Origin: Telmatactis stephensoni
Taxonomy: Eukaryota > Cnidaria > Anthozoa > Actiniaria > Isophelliidae
DNA length: 64,000 nt
Direction: 5' to 3'
Assembly (NCBI GenBank): GCA_029948255.1
Contig: JALIZF010001888.1
Coordinates: 992,001 to 1,056,000 of the forward strand
Part shown: positions 34,482 through 47,381 of the stretch, piece after piece
Layout of the letters: each line of letters begins with the position of its first letter
How positions within the stretch are numbered: the first letter of the stretch is position 1
The notes under the pieces: generated by a model
Told to the model about the DNA's origin: nothing
Databases searched by the model: none
What the model saw: the letters and a program-made list of their open reading frames with translations, nothing else
Made by a program: the position numbers and the translations under genes

Positions 34482-36530
34482 ACACAAGCAGCAAAATGTT
34501 GCATTCACTCAGACTACCAGCAAAGGAGCTTCTTCCTGGTAACCCAAGTAAATGAAACACCTTGGATTGGTAAGCTGTCATCAAAAGTTTTGTTAATTAG
34601 TACAATTTGAGCCAAAACAGAGCAGACAACTGCTCCTACAACTGCTCCCGAGATGTTTATTGATGAGATTAATAATCCTTTAGTTGCTTGTTTGCCTGTT
34701 AATTAAAAGTTGTAATATTTTCAAATGTGAACTACAATCTAAGTGATTTTCCTTTGGCGTGAAAGAAAAATGACTATTTAGTTTGTATTAGTTGTTTTTG
34801 AAAAGAACAAAGAGAGAGTTTACTACTAATTATTAGTTAGCCTATTCTTTCGTGTCACCAAGAGGAACGCAGGCTCTGGGTACGAGATTGTCGCAATTTT
34901 TGAGGCACGTTTTCTACGAGCGCATGCGCAATTTCTCATTTCGCTCTGAGGAGCCATCTTGAATATCGCTCCCAGCTTTCCTCGGCCAAAAATATTGCAA
35001 GTTGCTGGGGAAAATTGCACAGTGTAACGGCGCCATAATTTTCTCTGCAACTTGTTTCGCAACGCCGTTGCGAAACAGGTTGCTGAGAAAATTGCACAGT
35101 GAAACAGCGCCTTTATGCTTATATCGCTAGTGAAAACTAGCCCTAAGTCTAAATCCCGTGTGGAATGTAACAACAGGAAGAAAGGTGTTCAACATTGTTT
35201 TGAATAAATTAACAAACCATGATGGTTTTACCTTGGCAGCTTAAACGTCGACTCGATGTAGTTGCTTCCTTTTGAACGCTTACTGAATTACACCTAGTAT
35301 AGCAAAGACAACGACACTTGGTAGCAGGTATTTTAACATCTTGTTCTATCCCATACCTAGAAAATTTCAGAAAACAATTCGACAGAATTTGTAGAAGTCG
35401 AGGTAATACAAATTCGCAACGTCCACCTCGTGATCACAAAAATTACTCCCCAAGTTTGCTTGAGGATAACATTGGCGTTTAGCTTCTCATGTCTCCACAT
35501 TTTGTTCGCAGATATGGTTCTCGCTGTTTTTGAAATTTTGTTGAGATTTTGGCGGTAGTTTTGACTACATAATTTTGCGTCCTAACAGGCAGCGCAAATT
35601 TTGTCATCGCAGCTTCTAAGGATTAAATTGGCGCGATACGTGTTATATGTAGTCCTCTATGACTTTATATTGGATTAATGAAATAGGAAAAAAAATGCAC
35701 CTTATAATTTTGGATTTATGACCAATTTTTCTCATAAAGCTACTTTTAAAAATCGTCTGATATCTCGAATTATTTGATCTAATTCGCAGAAAAATAATTA
35801 CTGGTACAAATTTCAAGGCTTGTATAGACAAATGGCTGCAAATTTCTCAGAAATTGGACAAGGTTTTGATGTAAAAAAACGCGATTGAAATTCATGTCCA
35901 ACAAACAAATCAATAAGTACGGGCCACCGTAACTAACAGTTAATTAAAATAAGAGATTGCACTATTGTAGGACAAAGCATATGACGTCATTCTTAAAACA
36001 TTTCACATATTTCTGTAATGGTAATAAGATAATGTAAAACTAAAAGTATAACTGAATTTTATTTCAAAGGAAAACTGGACAATATTTTTATGCAGTCATC
36101 GTTCTTTCGTCAGGGTTAGCTGCCCGCTATCGATCTGCACAGCAGCAGCTTTTTGTTGTCATGGTACGAACACTGATCAACACACAGCAGCTATGTGGCA
36201 TCCCGTCTGATTTTTTATTAACTTTTATGACAGTTGTTCCTTGGCAGCATGACTGTAAAAGGTTTGGAAAGCTCTTAGCTTTAATTTATATAAAAAACTC
36301 CAACCAGCAGTCAACTCCTAAGAGGAATGTAAGGAATTAGACAACCTATTGTTCTGACATTGTTATTTTCTTTTGTTCCACACTACATGCATGAAGTCAT
36401 CTGCACCTGAATATACTGGTTTATTTTTCTTGGTCTTAAGTCTCTGATGATGCCGTTGAACGGCGACAGCTCCGACGAATAAAGATCAAGATCGCAGCAG
36501 GATAAGGCGGCATTTTCATCCCAAACTTGT
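34482..36530. other. Intergenic stretch upstream of gene E
   Basis: No gene is seen. At 35015-35110 a small inverted pair around GCAACTTGTTTCGCAACG is a repeat that creates a spurious minus-strand frame. About 35676-35928 is a truncated relative of the TTAA element. From about 35940 the sequence matches 44950 onward and includes a CTGATGA...CGGCGACAG stretch at 36444-36467. Confidence 0.5.
35676..35928. mobile_element. Truncated piggyBac-like MITE, relative of 14265-14556
   Basis: The inner sequence and the right end (TACGGGCCACC) match the element at 14265-14556 in inverted orientation. The other end is missing and the TTAA flank is degraded. Confidence 0.65.
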
Positions 36531-36870
36531 TAATAACCCCGGGGGGACTCTATCATAAACGGATCGGGTATGTTCGTCGTATTTCTTACGGGTAAAAATA
36601 AGCGATTTGGTATCTTTAGCCCATCGCTTTTCGTATTTTATAATTGCGTATAAGGGGTTTAGCAGCTTTAATAAAATACTCAGAATAATACTCAGAGAAA
36701 CATCTAAACAGTTTATGTATTTTTGTGTGGCAGGTGTGGTATCTCTTAGGGGTTAAAAGTCGTCCAGCCACGCCCTTCTTACAAGACTTCCGGTATCTTT
36801 TAGGGGTATTTTTGAATATTTCCGACGAGCATATCCGATCCTTTTACAATGGAGTCCCCCCGGATTATTA
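36531..36870. repeat. Inverted-repeat element with CCGGGGGGACTC ends, copy 1
   Basis: Arms TTAATAACCCCGGGGGGACT and its approximate complement are followed inward by GGATCGGGTATG and CTCGTCG motifs on both sides. A homologous copy is at 45560-45975 and a partial one at 44802-44890. Confidence 0.65.
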
Positions 36871-36949
36871 ACTTTAATGAACCATTTGTTGACTTAAAAC
36901 TACTGTTATGTGGAGAATTGAAAGTGCTACACAGTTCTTGGCGACGGAA

Positions 36950-37062
36950 ATTTGCAATCCATGCATGGATATCAATACAGGAGTTGAACAAATTAATCAG
37001 TAGGGCATACGAGACTTGTTTCTACTCTAGGACTGGAGAAAACCGACTTCATTTCTGAATGT
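36950..37062 (+). other. Putative 5' non-coding exon of gene E
   Basis: Ends GACTTCATTTCTGAAT before donor GTGAGTATTATCAGTGCTGA; homologous to segments before C, F and G. The acceptor AAAATTCAG ends at 39864, giving a 2.8-kb intron in the 5' untranslated region. Start uncertain. Confidence 0.5.
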
Positions 37063-39874
37063 GAGTATTATCAGTGCTGAAACTTCTAATTAAGATTTCA
37101 CTAACTCTCTGTTTTTAAAATAGATAAGTATTTTCGTATTTTATCGTCAGTTTTTACACATGTTTGTATATAATATGCGTTAATTTCTGATATGAACAAA
37201 ACTACAAAAAATTTTCACTGATTTCGTTAAATCAAAGCTTTGAAAGTTCGTTCTGTTGCAGTCCTTTTTGAGATTTCTTTTTGATACTATACCTATTTAA
37301 AATTAGTCTATTAGGCAATTTTCCGTGACAACATAATTTAGCGAATTTTAGGGCGTTCCTCAAAATCGGTTAAATTTTGTACACGATGAAAATAGTATTC
37401 TTCAAGTATTTTTGGTCAATTGAGAAAATCGCTAAACCAAGTATAGCCGCTTAATCTTCAACTAGAAACCCACACCGCCTTTCTCATGTGTGAACCGTAG
37501 CAAAAAAGGCTTTTCAGATTTATTCTATTCAGATTTTTGACTTTGGTTATAAAATGAATATAAAAATAAATTTTTGCTTAGCATATTCTAACAAAAAATA
37601 TCATTTATCACGATCCAGTTTTAGAAAACTAAAAATCTAACATCAAGATTGTCCTTTTCGTGTGTGCTTATTTTGGCATAAATACTTTCGATCACAATCA
37701 CTCTTGATGTTTCAAATTCATAAATCTTTAATCAAGAGAAAATGAGGTTTCCCCTTTGTTTAACGAAATCGAAAAAATACGGGTTAATAATTCAACACTG
37801 AAGAATGACTGGGTGAGATTCAGGCGGTGTGCGCGCTCTCCCCGAAAAGCAGTGTGGGATTGCATTTTCACACTTTTCTCCAAAGTTATGGACCATGTGT
37901 GTTTTCAGTAGGGTAACTTTATGGTCGATTTTATACAAGAAATGTTTTCTGGATCGATGTGATGTTTTGAAGGTGGTTACATGGGTAATCAAACCATCCC
38001 ATTCAAGTCATTGTTATATTAATATTTTGATATTGCTGAAGGAAACTAGGTTTTTATGTAGACGTTGTGTTTGTCAATCTCACTGTTGTAATTTGATGTG
38101 GGTTCATTAACCGGGAGATATTCTCTTTATTTTCCATCGATCGATATATTTAAGTACTTAATAGTGTAGTAGAAATGCTATTCTTTCCGACTATTCCATC
38201 GCTCCCCAACGCTCCCCTTGTTATAAATCAGTTTTTTGGATTTGAAAACAATGCTATTGTAGTCAGATTTTCGCCGAAGTGTCATAAGAACTGACACTGG
38301 CTTCAATGATTTATAAAGCTAGCAATCGTGGTGTAAAACACTCACAGGCTAACATGTCAGTAAGCCAAACTTTGATATTGCTTCTGAATTTATACTACAC
38401 TCAACTCCCTAATGTGCATTTATTCTGAAAAATCTACATGAATTTTAGTATAGTACGTTTCTAGGCTTACTTGTCACGCAAAGCTTGACCTCTCGGGTCA
38501 TAAATGTTGTTTGTCATCGGTGTCTTGACTAAAACAAAGATTTTGAGTACAAGCTCTATAATTCAAGCACATTTCATTATAAGATATTCCGACAAGCTAT
38601 ATACTAACAATTAATAACAAAAACGGAATGTGACAAGCTTTAAACACGGAGATCGAACTAGGAGTTTGATGTGCTCTGTAGCACAACTTGTTGCAAATGA
38701 CTCGAATTTCATAATAATCCAATAATGCTTTTCGGGGAGAGCGCGCACACCGCCTGGGTGAGATTGTAAAGACGTGGTGAGCATGTTTAAATTGAATCGT
38801 GACTTTGCAATCACTGATATCTGCCACTCTGATTATTTATTATACTGAGGAGCCTCAACTCCACGCGACCTGACCAAAAAGGAGCATGGGTAATTGCAAA
38901 ACTTCACTCACATTTCATCTTTGGTCTTGATTTTAACCACCAAAAAAGACATTCTTTGTTGCATAAGGATAAGGCAATATATACAAATTTGAATTGTGGT
39001 GTTGATATTCATGTGGTTTTACAGTTGTAGTAATTTCTACCCAAACTTTCTTTCGGGTGAGTCGCGCAAGGTTGTGGCCTTCAGCCCGACGTTTCCTGAA
39101 ATAGGTGTAAATAGCTCTTAACTGATCAAAAAGGGGGCCGTCATTTAAAATACTGTAAAACCCGCATAAAAGAACCCTTATTTTACAAGTAAGGGTGAAA
39201 TGGTTCTTATAAATTAGGCATCAAGTGAGAAATCGGCCTGACAGATTCTTACTGCAATTTTTAAAACCGTGCGAACTCAGACATCCTGCAATATTTCACT
39301 TCCGTCAACCAAAATATAAAATCAAAATAACCAAAGAAATACAGAAGAAAATTATAGTATATGAGGTATAGTACAAAATCTAAAGATTCTGTTATAGAGG
39401 TCAATACTCTATAACTAAGGAGGACTAGCAGACACAGTCAGTTTTGGGTCGACGTTCTGTCTTTATTATTAATAGAGCACTTGGACTGTTGGACTTACAG
39501 AACCAGTAGAACTAGAATGAATTTTCCCTGCGACAGCACGGCTTTTAGTAGGCGTTCCTTACTCGGCTCGTTATCTGTACTCGACGTCCACCCAATCTAG
39601 TTCACTGTGTTACTGGCCATTTCGGTATTTAGAAGATCGACTTTGAGATCAATGTTTGCTAGTTTGATCATAATTGACGGAAGCCAAATCGACAAAATTC
39701 AGTCCAATCCAATAATACTACTCAACTTGAAGAATAGATATTATACAACAGCATCATAGAAACATCTTATAACGTATCTTGTTGTTGATTATTTATTAAA
39801 ACTGTAAATGTATGAACTCCTTCAGATGAACGACTGAATTTTTTTTTTCACTCTAAAAATTCAGCTACGAGAAA

Positions 39875-41082
39875 ATGAGCTTTTTGACGATGGCAGCAAT
39901 TACATCGTTACTATGGCAACAATCACTCGCCAACACCTGCAATTCAGTATTCAGCATACCAGGTCACGTGCTTCTTGATCACGTCATACAGTCCTTCACC
40001 GATACAAGTTCAGCAGACAGCTGTTTTGACAAATGTGCAGCTAACTCGTCTTGTCACAGCATCAACTGGTACAGTAACACAGGCCTGTGTCAGCTGAACA
40101 AAGGTACTCACCTGTCCTACCCTGAGGGTCTTGTTGCATCCGAGTCGAGTGCAAGTTACAAGCTTTACAGTCTTCATCCAATGGTTACCTGTAGCAACAG
40201 ATTTTGTAGTGATGCAGACATTTGTTTGATGAACAACGATGGAATCGACTATCGCTGTGAAAGTGAGTATTGAAAGTTCATTATTATTATGGGCAGCAAA
40301 TACCACGAGTACTCTAATAAGTGGTGTAGGCACTATAGGGTGTACAAAGCGTAGCCTATAGGCCTCTGGTCTTACACACTAACTACTTAATTGGCTTATC
40401 TGCTTAAAAATTCAACCAATAAATTAATACTTTTGATATAAAACGCTAAATATAAACTTATAGATTAGGTCCAATCTAAGATCGAAGTGCAACACTTAAT
40501 CCTAGTCAAGATTTTGAATGATATCCTAATTAGCAAACTGATTAATTTTAATTAAAAATTTTTTTTAAAATTCATTTCCTTAAAAAAAAACCTTTAAAAA
40601 AATATAATTTATTGTAATTTATCATAATAAAAAAATATATAATTATATTTATCATAATTTGTTATTATTATTACTATTATTATTAGAGTTCAAACACTAA
40701 AAGCGCGCAATACTTTGCACTATTTAGTACTAAATAGCACTAATTAAACCATAGTAGAGTACAAACAAACACTAAAAGTGTGCAATAGAGTGATCGCACT
40801 TAACCCGTGAAAAAGTACAAAATCTAAATAGCACTAAATAGCAAAAAATCCTTTGTCTTCCATTGTTTAATAGTGCTATTTAGCATTATTTAGCTAGTAC
40901 AATTTCACGGATTAAGTGCAATCACTCTACTTTGCACTATTTAGTACTAAATAGCACTAATTAAACAATAGAAAACAAAGGAATTTGCATAATTTAGCAC
41001 TATTTAGTACTATTTATGTTGCACACTTTTAGTGTTTGTACTCTATTATCATGATTTATTTATTATTATTATTTATTATTTG

Positions 41083-41122
<40 letters not shown>

Positions 41123-41708
41123 GTTGTTGTACTGTTTTATTATTAATATAAATTAAAGAACATTTCAGTTTATAGTGTTTGTTCTGTTTGAAAGGTTGCA
41201 GTGGTGCTTTAGGAATGCAAGACGGTCGTATTTCAAACTCTCAAATAACAGCTTCATCAACTTTTGATGAAGTTTACTATAAAGCTTACCACACTCGACT
41301 TCACCAAGATAGCGGACGAGACGCAATCTGGGTCGCCAATGGAACGAAACAAGGGGAGTGGTTGCAAGTGGACCTCAATCAAGTCCATATCATCAGCAAA
41401 GTTGCAACTCAAGGAAGAGGAAGATATGGTTATTGGGTGACCAAGTATTACCTGAAGTACAGTCAAGATGGTGTCAATTGGGAACCATATAGATATGGCA
41501 GCCATGTGAAGGTATAAATTTGAAAAAGTCTTGTGTCTCGTCGTTTCAGCTGTCGCCACCACAGGCAGCCCAAGCTCATCTGGCAATAGGAAAGCATGTC
41601 AACGTTAACACCTTTGAAAACACGATGTATGCTTGCCAAATAATTATAACATGTCAAAAATACAATAATATGACATTTCAGCTCTTCACCTTCTGTTAGA
41701 AACGGCTA

Positions 41709-41792
<84 letters not shown>

Positions 41793-42731
41793 ATAATAAC
41801 CATCACAAAAATAGCAATTAGGTCATCTTATTATATCTTTTGCTGTAGAAACAAAGCTTGGAATGACCCAGATCTGATGAAGTTCTAGTCTCATCAAAAA
41901 ATATATATATTGTATTATAGCCATAGTTAGATATTTGTATAGGATTCAAGTAGCCAATTGTAAATTACCTATGCATTAGTGAGATTTACATTTGTATGTA
42001 TTGGGCAAAAAAATTAAATAAAGTTTCCATTATTATTATAATAATAGATCTAGGTGTCGATGATAAATTTAAAAAGTATATCGTAAGATCGATTGTAAAG
42101 ATTGCTATCAGAACTACGTATTACATATTTTGCTGTAAGAACAAGACATGGACGAATCCAGAACTAATGAAATATTGTTAAGGAATTTTTTTTTTGTTTT
42201 TTGTTTTTTGTTTTTTTTGTTTTGTTTTCTTTCAAGTTTATGTAAATGTTGAATGTATCTAATTTATGATAATATTGTTAATCAAGTAGCCAATTGTATT
42301 TCACCTATAAGTAGAGAGATTTACAATTGCACGTACATGTAACAAAACATAAAAATAAAGTTTTCATTATTATTATTTTGCATGAATCGTATTTTATTTA
42401 GAGGACATTTTAGAGCCCTAATCTATATTTAACTTGGGCTGCCTGTGTCGCCACTCGATTCATGTGCCAAACGAAGTAAATTCAAAAATCTTTTATTTGT
42501 GTAATGTATTAGGCACATGAATAGAGCGCCATTTATAATGGGTCTTAGGATGAGTGACTTCCTACTTTTTTGTCTAAACAGGAATTCATGGGAAATACAA
42601 ACTTGAATACGGTGGTAACGCGAAGATTACCACGGCCACTCAAGACAAGATTCATAAGGATTTTTCCAACGGCTTGGACTGGCAGCCGGCCATCTATGAG
42701 ATTCGAGTTATATGGCTGTTTGGCAGCTTGA
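39875..42731 (+). CDS. Gene E: secreted PAN/Apple - EGF-like - F5/8-type-C protein
   Basis: Exons are 39875-40262, 41195-41511 and 42582-42731, coding 284 residues, phases 1 and 0. It begins MSFLTMAAITSLLWQQSLA (signal peptide), then PAN/Apple with FTDTSSADSC, the EGF-like piece, and the discoidin domain with GEWLQVDLNQVHIISKVATQ. Loop residues are TFDEVYYKAYHT, DSGRDAIWVANGT and GRGRYGYW. Intron 1 holds nested inverted repeats (40680-41050) and intron 2 a TTA tract and an 870-base element with CACAGGCAGCCCAAG ends. Units E and F are recent duplicates including the 5' exon and upstream repeats. The protein is expected to be secreted and to bind a glycan or lipid surface. Confidence 0.92.
40680..41050. 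repeat. Nested inverted repeats in intron 1 of gene E
   Basis: Outer arms contain CAAACACTAAAAG and the motif TTAGTACTAAATAGCACT twice in opposite contexts; the core at 40786-40929 has TAGAGTGATCGCACTTAA ends. The corresponding intron of gene F lacks this block. Confidence 0.55.
41557..42447. mobile_element. Element with CACAGGCAGCCCAAG ends in intron 2 of gene E
   Basis: Left end CACAGGCAGCCCAAGC and right end CTTGGGCTGCCTGTG are inverted, with TCGCCAC directly repeated just outside both ends. Genes B, C and F have the same left end at the same intron position (B 15528, C 21166, F 49229); F keeps both ends around a much shorter interior. The interior includes a TTA microsatellite and poly-T runs. 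Confidence 0.65.
41709..41792. repeat. (TTA)n microsatellite in intron 2 of gene E
   Basis: About 85 bases of TTA repeat inside the intronic element. Confidence 0.95.
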
Positions 42732-43561
42732 TTGAAGACTGACTTTGCACACTGATGTAACAACTTTTTCCTCAAGAAAAAAACAAGCACAGTCTTAGTC
42801 TAGTGTGACAATATATTTGTGATAAGCTATCATGGAGTCTTACAACTGTACAAACACTTAAATAGTATTAATTGCAACATAGATAGTATTAATTCAACCA
42901 GTGGACTCTTGCTAAGTTTTCTTGTAACTTATACAGATGTTTTGGTCTGCTGTCAGGCCTTCCTCAGTGTAAAGAACGTTAGATTGATATTAGACTAACA
43001 TAGATTTCGTTTACAAGTGTATTTATGTTTAGTGGCTATTATTAACATTTTTCTGTTACTGCCTTTTTGGGTTTTAAATCCAGCTCAAGAAATCCTTTTC
43101 AAAATCGGCCTAAAAGACATAAAAAAAAAGGCCAAACCGCGGGAAAAAACGCTCACAGTGTCGAAAGAGTGTTTTCGTGCATGTAAATACGTTTTCCTAC
43201 CCTGTCAATAATTCCGATATTTGCCTCAGCTGTGTTTGCAGTGTTTGACTAATATAGCCATGAATCGTATCATCAGTACCTCAATGCACATTTTTCAAAG
43301 AAATTGATTGCTTTCGATAAAGAAAAGCTAGAATGGAGTTTCTTTGAAAACAATTTGGGGTTATTGGATGCCTTAGAGTTTTAGCCTATATAGACCTAGA
43401 GAATGCTTCATAGATATGATATAGAAGTCTAAGACTTCTAAGTGGTTACGCTTCATTAGATTCGGTGATTATTAATTCCGTTTGAAACATCTGCCACTCT
43501 AAATCTCTTCAAATGAGGTTGAAGTTCCTATTAGTATTATGATTGTATGGAACATTTCTTG
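42732..43561. other. Gene E downstream region
   Basis: No gene is seen. The sequence from about 42740 to 43390 is nearly the same as 49748-50410 behind gene F, including GGACTCTTGCTAAGTTTTC. The open frame at 43017-43211 is duplicated behind F without coding features. Confidence 0.55.
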
Positions 43562-44263
43562 TTACAATGTCTTTTGCATAATGACGTTGTTAATAAAGTG
43601 ATATCGGTCCCATGGAACTCTTTGTATAACCTCAAAACCAAACTTTTTATACATAGCCATTGCAGCATGTCTAATCTCTGCCCCATCTAGAATAAGTTTA
43701 CCGTAATTTTGTTCCTTACAAAACTCTTCGATCATTTGAAACAACTTTGTTGCTATCCCTTGCCTTCGGAAAGCTGGAGACACAACCACACGTCGTACTT
43801 CTGCCTCTCCTGGTTTGTGATGATCTTTCTTGTCCACAGCACTCATTCCAACAACCTTGCCATTCAGCTCAGCCACAAACATGCAAGAACCATCTTTATA
43901 ATACTCAGCGATATCTAGTAGATCAGTGCCAAGGCTTTCGTTGACATAGCCTGTCATTGACACGTATACGTGAAAATATAACATTATAGTCAGAATTGCA
44001 CAGACTCCCAAATAGATGATAACATCAACAAGTGACCATCTAAAAGCAGCAATAGGTATCAGAAATACTAACGCATAACGAAGATATTTGTCAAATCCAA
44101 GTTTTGCCATTGGAATAATCGAGTCTTTTATTCCCTTTGTGAACAATTCGCAACATTCTGCATGATCCTTTGGTTTGAAGGGACGCACAATTAATTCAGA
44201 ATCAAAGTCACGGTCGTCCATGCCCAAGCAGTGTTTTCTCGCCTTCAAATTCTTGGCTTTCAC
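43562..44263 (-). CDS. NAT8-like GNAT-family N-acetyltransferase, single exon
   Basis: An uninterrupted frame of 233 residues. The start could also be Met15 (MDDRDFDSELIVRPF). Residues about 25-60 carry the usual first GNAT strand and helix (LIVRPFKPKDHAECCELF). Residues about 62-105 are strongly hydrophobic with two likely membrane passes (ALVFLIPIAAF and VIIYLGVCAILTIMLYFHVY). The acetyl-CoA binding motif A is RRVVVSPAFRRQGIATKLF (Q-R-x-x-G-x-A type) at about 158-176, followed by GAEIRHAAMAMYKKFGF. This order matches vertebrate NAT8 and Camello proteins, which acetylate cysteine conjugates or lysines at the ER membrane. Substrate here is unknown. It lies between E and F on the opposite strand, and its truncated copy precedes C. 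Confidence 0.85.
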   Translation of the reverse strand: MKAKNLKARKHCLGMDDRDFDSELIVRPFKPKDHAECCELFTKGIKDSIIPMAKLGFDKYLRYALVFLIPIAAFRWSLVDVIIYLGVCAILTIMLYFHVYVSMTGYVNESLGTDLLDIAEYYKDGSCMFVAELNGKVVGMSAVDKKDHHKPGEAEVRRVVVSPAFRRQGIATKLFQMIEEFCKEQNYGKLILDGAEIRHAAMAMYKKFGFEVIQRVPWDRYHFINNVIMQKTL

Positions 44264-44542
44264 TCACGTGATCGAAATTTTTTTAGAGCCCTGAGTGCAA
44301 TCAAAGTGGCTTCATTCAATAGAACAAGTAAAACTATGCATCTCAGCAGAATTTCGAATTGAAATTAGTTTTCGTTGCAAAGATATAATCATTTCAAGTG
44401 CTAATTCTGTAGTAAAATGCATGGCAGTTTGACGTTTGTGTCACTCTGGGGGGTTGTTTTAAGTATTCACAATAGATTTATACTTAATTGCAAGAACGTT
44501 GTCATAGTAATTTAGTGAGAAAGAAATATTTTAGGAAAGGAA

Positions 44543-44797
44543 AGGAAACTAGGATATTTTGGCCATGTAACCAGAGCAGGGAAGCCTTCCTCAATCATTC
44601 TCCAAGGAAAGGTAGAAGGCAGAAGGCCACGTGGACGACCAAGAAGAAGGTGGACTGACGATATTAAAGAGTGGAGTGAAAGATTCCTACCGGAGTGTAG
44701 TAGGATTGCAAACAACAGAGAAAAATGGAGAAAGGTGACTAAACTTTGGATCTCCGACCCTCATTCCAAAGGATGGAAACGACGACGACGACGAAAT
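44543..44797 (+). mobile_element. 3' end of a non-LTR retrotransposon reverse-transcriptase frame
   Basis: The frame reads LGYFGHVTRAGKPSS, then GRRPRGRPRRRWTDDIKEW and REKWRKV. This GHV-R ... G-R-RGRP-RW-DDI-W ... WR series is the conserved tail of many non-LTR ORF2 proteins. It ends in a GACGAC run at 44780-44793, which looks like the simple-repeat 3' end of such elements. Everything upstream is missing, so this is a 5'-truncated insertion. Confidence 0.75.
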
Positions 44798-45559
44798 ATC
44801 CCGGGGGGGGGGGGTACTCCCTATATTGGTGTGCTAGGGATGATCGTCGTATTTTTTAGGGGTTGAAATCGCCGATTTGGTATTTATATATTTATATAGA
44901 CACCTTAAATTATACGAAAATACAAAAATACACAAATAAATAAATTAATTAGTTAATTAAAAATAAGAGATTGCACTATTGTGGGACAAAGCATATGAAC
45001 TCTTTAAAACATTATCACATATTTCTGTAAAGGTAATAAAATATTGGTAATAAAATCAAAACGGTATAACTGAATTTTATTCCAAAGTAAAATTGGACAA
45101 TATTTTTATGCAGCCATGCATCTATTTCGTCAGGGTTAGCCTGCCCGCTATCGATCTGCACAGCAGCAGCTTTTTTGTCATGGTACGAACACTGATTGGC
45201 ACACAGCAGCTGTCAGTGGCGTCCCGTCTGATTGCTTATCAACTTTTATGAAAGTTGTCCTTCGGCAGCATGACTGTAAAAGGTTTGGAGAAGCTCTTAG
45301 CTTTAATTTATATCAAATAACTCCAACCAGCAGTCAACTCCTAAGAGGGATGTAAGGAATTAGACAATCTATTGTTCTGACATTGTTATTTTCTTTTGTT
45401 CCACACTACATGCATGAAGTCATGTAACACCTGAATCTGAATATATTGGTTTATTCTTCTTATCCTTATGTCTCTGATGATGCCGTTGAACGGCGAAAGC
45501 TCCGACGAATAAAGATCAAGATCGCAGCAGTATAAGGCGGCATTTTCTCCCAAACTTGT
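44798..45559. other. Upstream region of the gene F unit
   Basis: No gene is seen. A partial copy of the CCGGGGGG element lies at 44802-44890. From about 44950 the sequence matches 35936-36530 before gene E. A stretch at 45474-45497 has CTGATGA, a short GCCG/CGGC stem and GAAA. Confidence 0.5.
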
Positions 45560-45975
45560 TAATAACCCCGGGGGGAGAGGGGGGGACTCCATTATAAAAG
45601 GATCGGGTATGCTCGTCGTATCTCTTACGGGTAAAAATCAGCGATTTGGTATCTTTTAGGGTGTTAAAATTGAAGTTTAGAGTTTTAGCATTTCCTGGTA
45701 TCTTTTAGGGTATCGAAAACTGGAGAGCTATCCTTTTGTCACCAGTATTTTATAATTGCGCATAAGGGGTTTAGCAGCTTTAATATGATACTAAGAATAA
45801 TGTTCAGAGAAACATTTAAACAGTTTATGTATTTTTTTGTGTGGTATCTCTTAGGGGTTAAAAGTCGTCCAGCCACGCCCTTCTTACAAGACTTCCGGTA
45901 TCTTTTAGCGGTATTTTTTAAAATTTCCGACGAGCATACCCGATCCTTTTGCAATGGAGTCCCCCCGGGTTATTA
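45560..45975. repeat. Inverted-repeat element with CCGGGGGGACTC ends, copy 2
   Basis: Homologous to 36531-36870 and at the equivalent place before gene F; it contains an additional TATCTTTTAGGGT duplication. Confidence 0.65.
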
Positions 45976-46049
45976 ACTTTAATGAACCATTTGTTGACTT
46001 AAATCTACTGTTATGTGTAGAATTGAAAGTGCTACACAGTTCTTGGCGA

Positions 46050-46165
46050 CGGAAATTTGCAATCCATGCATGAATATCAATACAGGAGTTGAACAACTTA
46101 ATCATTAGAGCATACGAGACTTTATTCTACTCTAGGGCTGGAGAAAACCGACTTCATTTCTGAAT
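46050..46165 (+). other. Putative 5' non-coding exon of gene F
   Basis: Ends GACTTCATTTCTGAAT before donor GTGAGTATTATCAGTGCTGA, almost identical to the exon before E. The acceptor AAACTTCAG ends at 47370. Start uncertain. Confidence 0.5.
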
Positions 46166-47381
46166 GTGAGTATTATCAGTGCTGAAAGATTTCACTAACT
46201 CTCTGTTTTTAAAATAGATAAATATTTTCATATTTTATCGTCAGTTTTTACACGTTTGTATAAGATATGCGTTAATTTCTGATATGAACAAAATATTAAT
46301 TACAAAAACATTTTCACTGATTTCGTTAAATCAAAGTTCATTCTGTACAATTGCACTCTGTTGTACTCCATTTTGAGATTTCTTTTGGATACTTCCTTAA
46401 GTAGTCTATTAGGCAACTTTTCGTGACAACATAATTTAGCGAATTTTAAGGCGTTCCTCAAAATCGGTTAAATTTTGTACTCGATGAAATTATTCTTCTT
46501 CAAGTATTCTTGGTCAATTGAAAATTGTCATTTCCCCCCGAAAATCACTAAACCAAGTATAGCCGCTAAATCTTCTACTAGACGCCCAAACCGCCTTTCT
46601 CTTGTGTGAACCGTAACAAAAAAAAGCTTTTCAAATTTATTCTATTCAGATTTTTGATTTTGGTTATAAAATGAATTTAAAAATAAATTTTTGCTTAACA
46701 TATTCTAACAAAAAATATCATTTATCACGATCCTGTTTTAGAAAACTAAAAATCTAGCATCAAGATTGTCATTTTTGTGTGTGCTGTATTTTGGCATAAA
46801 TACTTTCGATCACGATCGATCACTCTTGATATTTCAAATTCATAAATCTTTAACCAAGAGAAAATGAGGTTTCTCTTTTCTTTACCGAAATCGAAAAAAT
46901 ACGGGTTAATAATTCAACGCTGAACAATGACTGGATGAGATTGTAAAGACGTGATGAGCATGTTTAAATTGAATCGTGACTTTGCATGCGCAATCACTGA
47001 TACCTCCCATTCTGATTATTTCCACGCGACCTGACCAAAAGGAGCATGGGTAATTGCAAAACTTCACTCACATTTCAGTCTTTGGTCTTGATTTTAACCA
47101 TCAAAAAAAGACGTTTTTTGTTGCATACGAATGAGGCAATATATACTTGAATTGTCGTGTGGATATTCATATGGTTTTACAGTTGTAGTAATTTCTACCC
47201 ATACTTCCTTTCGGGTGAGTCGCGCAAGGTTGTTGCCGTCAGACCGACACCGTTTTCCTGAAATAGATGTATCACAAACTATCACAAACTATTTATTAAA
47301 ACTGTAAATATATAATATACCTTTGTTAATTCAGTTGAACAGATTGATTTTTTCTCCTTTAAAACTTCAGCTACGAAAAAA

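Noticed and set aside
34826..35173. 115-residue minus-strand open frame
   Set aside because: Runs through a small inverted repeat around GCAACTTGTTTCGCAACG and resembles no domain.
36849..37058. Open frames in the 5' exon regions of E and F
   Set aside because: The frame is not conserved in C and G; the segment is better explained as untranslated exon plus repeat.
40104..40116. Perfect splice-donor consensus CAGGTGAGTACC on the antisense strand inside exon 1 of most copies
   Set aside because: It is explained by the conserved codons for KGTHL; no antisense acceptor or exon model supports use.
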